Part shown: piece by piece, positions 13,850 through 15,612 of the stretch
How the letters are laid out: each line of letters starts with the position of its first letter
Numbering within the stretch: the first letter of the stretch is position 1
Assembly: GCA_002315275.1 (NCBI GenBank)
Contig: DCGN01000146.1
Coordinates: 1 to 15,612 of the forward strand
Length of the DNA stretch: 15,612 nucleotides
Source: Clostridiales bacterium UBA1777
GTDB taxonomy: Bacteria > Bacillota > Clostridia > Oscillospirales > Oscillospiraceae
Direction: 5' to 3'
Made by a program: the position numbers and the translations under genes
The notes under the pieces: generated by a model
The model's input: the letters and a program-made list of their open reading frames with translations, nothing else
Database searches by the model: none
What the model was told of the DNA's origin: nothing

Positions 13850-15157
13850 TTAAGGTTTCTTTGCGGCGATTTTCCGTCCCGTGGCGGGTGGAATGTCCAG
13901 AACGTCCCGGTACTTTGCGACCGTCCTTCTGGAGATGTCAAAGCCCATTTTATACAGCCTCTCGGAAATCATCTGGTCGCTCAGAGGCTTGCTCTTGTCC
14001 TCGCCGGCTATTATCTTCTTCATCGCAAGCGAGATATCCGTCTGCGTATCGCCGTTGACCTCTCTGGCAAAGAATCTGCTGATCGGGAAAACGCCCCATT
14101 TGCATATCAGGTATTTATCCCTTACCGCTCTCGAGACCGTTGACGGGTGAATTCCAAGCTTGTCCGCTACAGCCGCCATAGAGCACGGGCGAAGCATCTC
14201 TCCGCCGGAGACAAAGAACTCTCTCTGCTCCTCCGCTATGGCCTCGGCGCATCTCAGAAGCGTCTCCCTGCGGCGCTTCACGCAGCTTATCGCCCATTGC
14301 GCCTCGCTGATCTTTTCGCGGAAGTACACCCTGTCCTCGTCCGATATCTCGTCGCTGTTTGACAGCTCAATGTATGCCTGGTCGAGCTTATATGACGGCA
14401 TATAAGGATCCATGCTCATGACGAAGAGCCGCCCCTCTTCCTCTTCTATCTCAACGTCCGGAATAATGATCGCCGCGTCGCAGCCGTCATCATAGCCGTT
14501 TGACGGGATAGGATGGAGGGAAACTATCGTCTCCTTCGCTTTTCGTACCTCGTCCTCGGTTACGGACATTGCCTTTGCAATGTGGTTGATATGATTCCTG
14601 CTGAGGTGATCGAGATAATCTCGGCAGATCTTATACGCGAGAGAATCGGCCTCTCCCCTTCTCTCGAGCTGGATGCAAAGGCAGTCAGCCAGATCAGCCG
14701 CTCCGACTCCCGCAGGCTCCATCGAGCGCAGCAGCTCCCTTGCTTTTTCAAAGCCCTCCGGATCGCTCTTCCATTTCACGCAATAGCGCAGATCGTCAAG
14801 CAGGTATCCCTTCGAGTCGAGATTAATAATAAGGAATTTGAGGCACTCGTCAATGCGTTTTGAAAGCTTCATGCCCGCGGCCTGATCCATAAGATCCGAG
14901 CGCAGAGTATTGCTCCGCTTATCCGGTATGGGCAGCTCCATGTCTTCTCCGTTTTTCCGCTTTACGCGCCCTACGCATCTGTCGATGAGGCGGTCAACAC
15001 TCTTTTCCGGCGGAAGCTCTTCGACAAGAGGATTCTCCATGCACAGCGTATGCATGCTGTCGGCAAGCTCCTCCGCATTCATCTGCAGGAAGCTCATCGA
15101 CTGATACATCTTCTGCCCGACAACTAATTTGTTTTCTCTTCTGAGACTTACTTCCAT
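13850..15157 (-). CDS. rpoN: RNA polymerase sigma-54 factor
   Basis: This 435-residue protein is sigma-54, which directs RNA polymerase to -24/-12 promoters and needs an AAA+ activator. The N-terminal region I (about 1-45, KLVVGQKMYQSMSFLQMNAEEL) contacts the activator and the -12 element. The core-binding domain follows (about 85-280). A helix-turn-helix contains AAVADKLGIHPSTVSRAVRDKYL. The RpoN box SRRTVAKYRD is at 409-418 and would read the -24 element. The acidic region II is short, as in many Bacillota. No enhancer-binding protein gene is adjacent. The start ATG at 15157 has only a weak GGGAA site 6 bases upstream, but it gives the normal N-terminus. An extended -10 promoter lies at 15225-15233. 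No clear terminator follows the stop codon. Confidence 0.95.
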   Translation of the reverse strand: MEVSLRRENKLVVGQKMYQSMSFLQMNAEELADSMHTLCMENPLVEELPPEKSVDRLIDRCVGRVKRKNGEDMELPIPDKRSNTLRSDLMDQAAGMKLSKRIDECLKFLIINLDSKGYLLDDLRYCVKWKSDPEGFEKARELLRSMEPAGVGAADLADCLCIQLERRGEADSLAYKICRDYLDHLSRNHINHIAKAMSVTEDEVRKAKETIVSLHPIPSNGYDDGCDAAIIIPDVEIEEEEGRLFVMSMDPYMPSYKLDQAYIELSNSDEISDEDRVYFREKISEAQWAISCVKRRRETLLRCAEAIAEEQREFFVSGGEMLRPCSMAAVADKLGIHPSTVSRAVRDKYLICKWGVFPISRFFAREVNGDTQTDISLAMKKIIAGEDKSKPLSDQMISERLYKMGFDISRRTVAKYRDVLDIPPATGRKIAAKKP

Positions 15158-15224
15158 GGCTATTCCCGTAAAGACACCTTAAAACCGACTGATCTGCATC
15201 GGCTTTTCATAAAATAACAGCTTT

Positions 15225-15233
15225 ATTATAGCA
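15225..15233 (-). promoter_or_regulatory. Extended -10 promoter of rpoN
   Basis: On the minus strand TGCTATAAT gives an extended -10 box with a perfect TATAAT. The -35 region (about 15248-15253) is poor. The predicted start near 15218 leaves a leader of about 60 bases. Confidence 0.6.
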
Positions 15234-15247
15234 CAAAACATTCCGAG

Positions 15248-15266
15248 ACGCATATTAATTTTGCGT
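15248..15266. promoter_or_regulatory. Inverted repeat over the -35 region of rpoN
   Basis: ACGCA and TGCGT flank 9 AT-rich bases. One arm covers the expected -35 position of the rpoN promoter and the repeat is centred about 69 bases before the start of the divergent sigma-54 promoter. It could be a shared operator. Confidence 0.3.
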
Positions 15267-15298
15267 TATTTCGCTTTTTCGTCCATTCACACAAAAAA

Positions 15299-15315
15299 TT
15301 GGCACGTTTTTTGCT
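15299..15315 (+). promoter_or_regulatory. Sigma-54 promoter facing away from rpoN
   Basis: The plus strand reads TTGGCACGTTTTTTGCT. It has the complete TTGGCACG and TTGCT blocks with GG and GC 12 bases apart; only the degenerate R position is off. The start would be near 15326. No plus-strand gene follows in the window; a hairpin begins at the predicted start. Confidence 0.8.
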
Positions 15316-15323
15316 ATTAATAA

Positions 15324-15370
15324 ACAATGAGCCTTATCTGTTTGCTTCAGATAGGGCTCATTGTGTTTTT
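15324..15370 (+). terminator. 17-bp hairpin with T tract, possible short sigma-54-driven RNA
   Basis: The arms 15324-15340 and 15348-15364 pair fully around the loop TTTGCTT, then GTTTTT follows. The one imperfect position is a G-U pair in plus-strand RNA but an A-C mismatch in minus-strand RNA. It can end transcripts of the right-edge amidohydrolase (minus strand), but its better fold and T tract are on the plus strand, directly after the sigma-54 promoter. Confidence 0.8.
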
Positions 15371-15612
15371 ATATCTCGCAGTCACGGAAAACAACGGTTC
15401 CGTTTTTCACGGTCATCATCGGCTTATATATCTTCTTCGCCGTCATGAAAGCTGCATCGGGGTGTCCGTAAGGTCTGTCACCGAACTCGACCTCCTTGTC
15501 AAGCTCCTTGAAAACGGCAATATCGGCGCAGAAGCCGTTTTTCAGCGTTCCCGTTTCGCCGTCAATGCCCATGAGCTTTGCTGGCGCCGAGGTCATGCGC
15601 TCGAGCACGTCC
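15369..15612 (-). CDS. Amidohydrolase C-terminal end, cut by window edge
   Basis: The last 80 residues and stop of a protein that begins outside the window. The pattern TSAPAKLMGIDGETGTLKNG, then ADIAVFKELD, and a final IYKPMMTVKNGTVVFRD is the usual end of amidohydrolase-superfamily enzymes (dihydroorotase/deacetylase type), where the C-terminus returns to the small beta-sandwich domain. The metal-binding residues lie upstream and are not visible, so the substrate cannot be named. The HPDAAFMTAKKIYKP stretch is more like the amidohydrolase/deacetylase group than like NagA, although nagB is present elsewhere in the window. Its stop codon overlaps the T tract of the neighbouring hairpin. Confidence 0.78.
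   Translation of the reverse strand, partial: DVLERMTSAPAKLMGIDGETGTLKNGFCADIAVFKELDKEVEFGDRPYGHPDAAFMTAKKIYKPMMTVKNGTVVFRDCEI

Noticed and set aside
15327..15400. Leaderless plus-strand ORF starting at the ATG in the hairpin after the sigma-54 site
   Set aside because: It has no ribosome site, runs through the terminator and then opposite the amidohydrolase gene.
15369..15612. Right-edge amidohydrolase taken as nagA, partner of nagB
   Set aside because: The C-terminal pattern does not resemble NagA, the gene is 12 kb from nagB, and the catalytic part is not visible.

Overview
The window looks like chromosomal DNA of an anaerobic member of the Bacillota (class Clostridia, possibly a gut Oscillospirales-type organism). 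The reasons are strong AGGAGG-type ribosome sites before nearly every gene, sigma-A promoters with 17-base spacers, mid-range GC, a lipoprotein with an Ala/Glu/Pro-rich linker, and the family mix. The lineage is an inference, because no rRNA or marker phylogeny is available. I saw no tRNA, rRNA, insertion sequence, phage gene or CRISPR array.

Layout, left to right. Positions 1-2112 (minus strand) hold a two-gene transport unit: a MATE exporter, then an SLC13/CitMHS-type permease cut by the left edge. Positions 2238-5103 (plus strand) hold nagB with its own promoter and terminator, then the hflX-yigZ pair, which overlaps by 8 bases. Positions 5180-6874 (minus) hold an M3-family oligopeptidase with its own promoter. 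Positions 6979-8908 (minus) hold a small sugar-metabolism operon: a xylose-isomerase-like TIM-barrel isomerase, a RhaM-type mutarotase and a VOC-fold protein. Positions 9117-12099 (minus) hold a complete TRAP transporter (small membrane subunit, large membrane subunit, binding lipoprotein). Positions 12481-13659 (minus) hold a divergent acetate-kinase-family gene, and 13850-15157 (minus) hold rpoN, encoding sigma-54. The right edge (minus) carries the C-terminal end of an amidohydrolase.

How the genes may work together. The TRAP transporter could import a sugar or sugar acid that the mutarotase and isomerase then process. The isomerase shows the seven metal-binding positions expected of a Pseudomonas-type L-rhamnose isomerase. 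No kinase or aldolase for that route lies in the window, so the pathway is incomplete here and the substrate is not proven.

The most interesting signal is regulatory. Three intergenic sites match the sigma-54 (-24/-12) promoter consensus almost exactly. One precedes the isomerase operon and one precedes the acetate-kinase-like gene. The third lies just upstream of rpoN but faces away from it, firing straight into a 17-bp terminator hairpin. That third site predicts a roughly 45-nucleotide sigma-54-dependent hairpin RNA, or a sigma-54 docking site used for rpoN control. No sigma-54 activator (AAA+ enhancer-binding protein) gene is present in the window.
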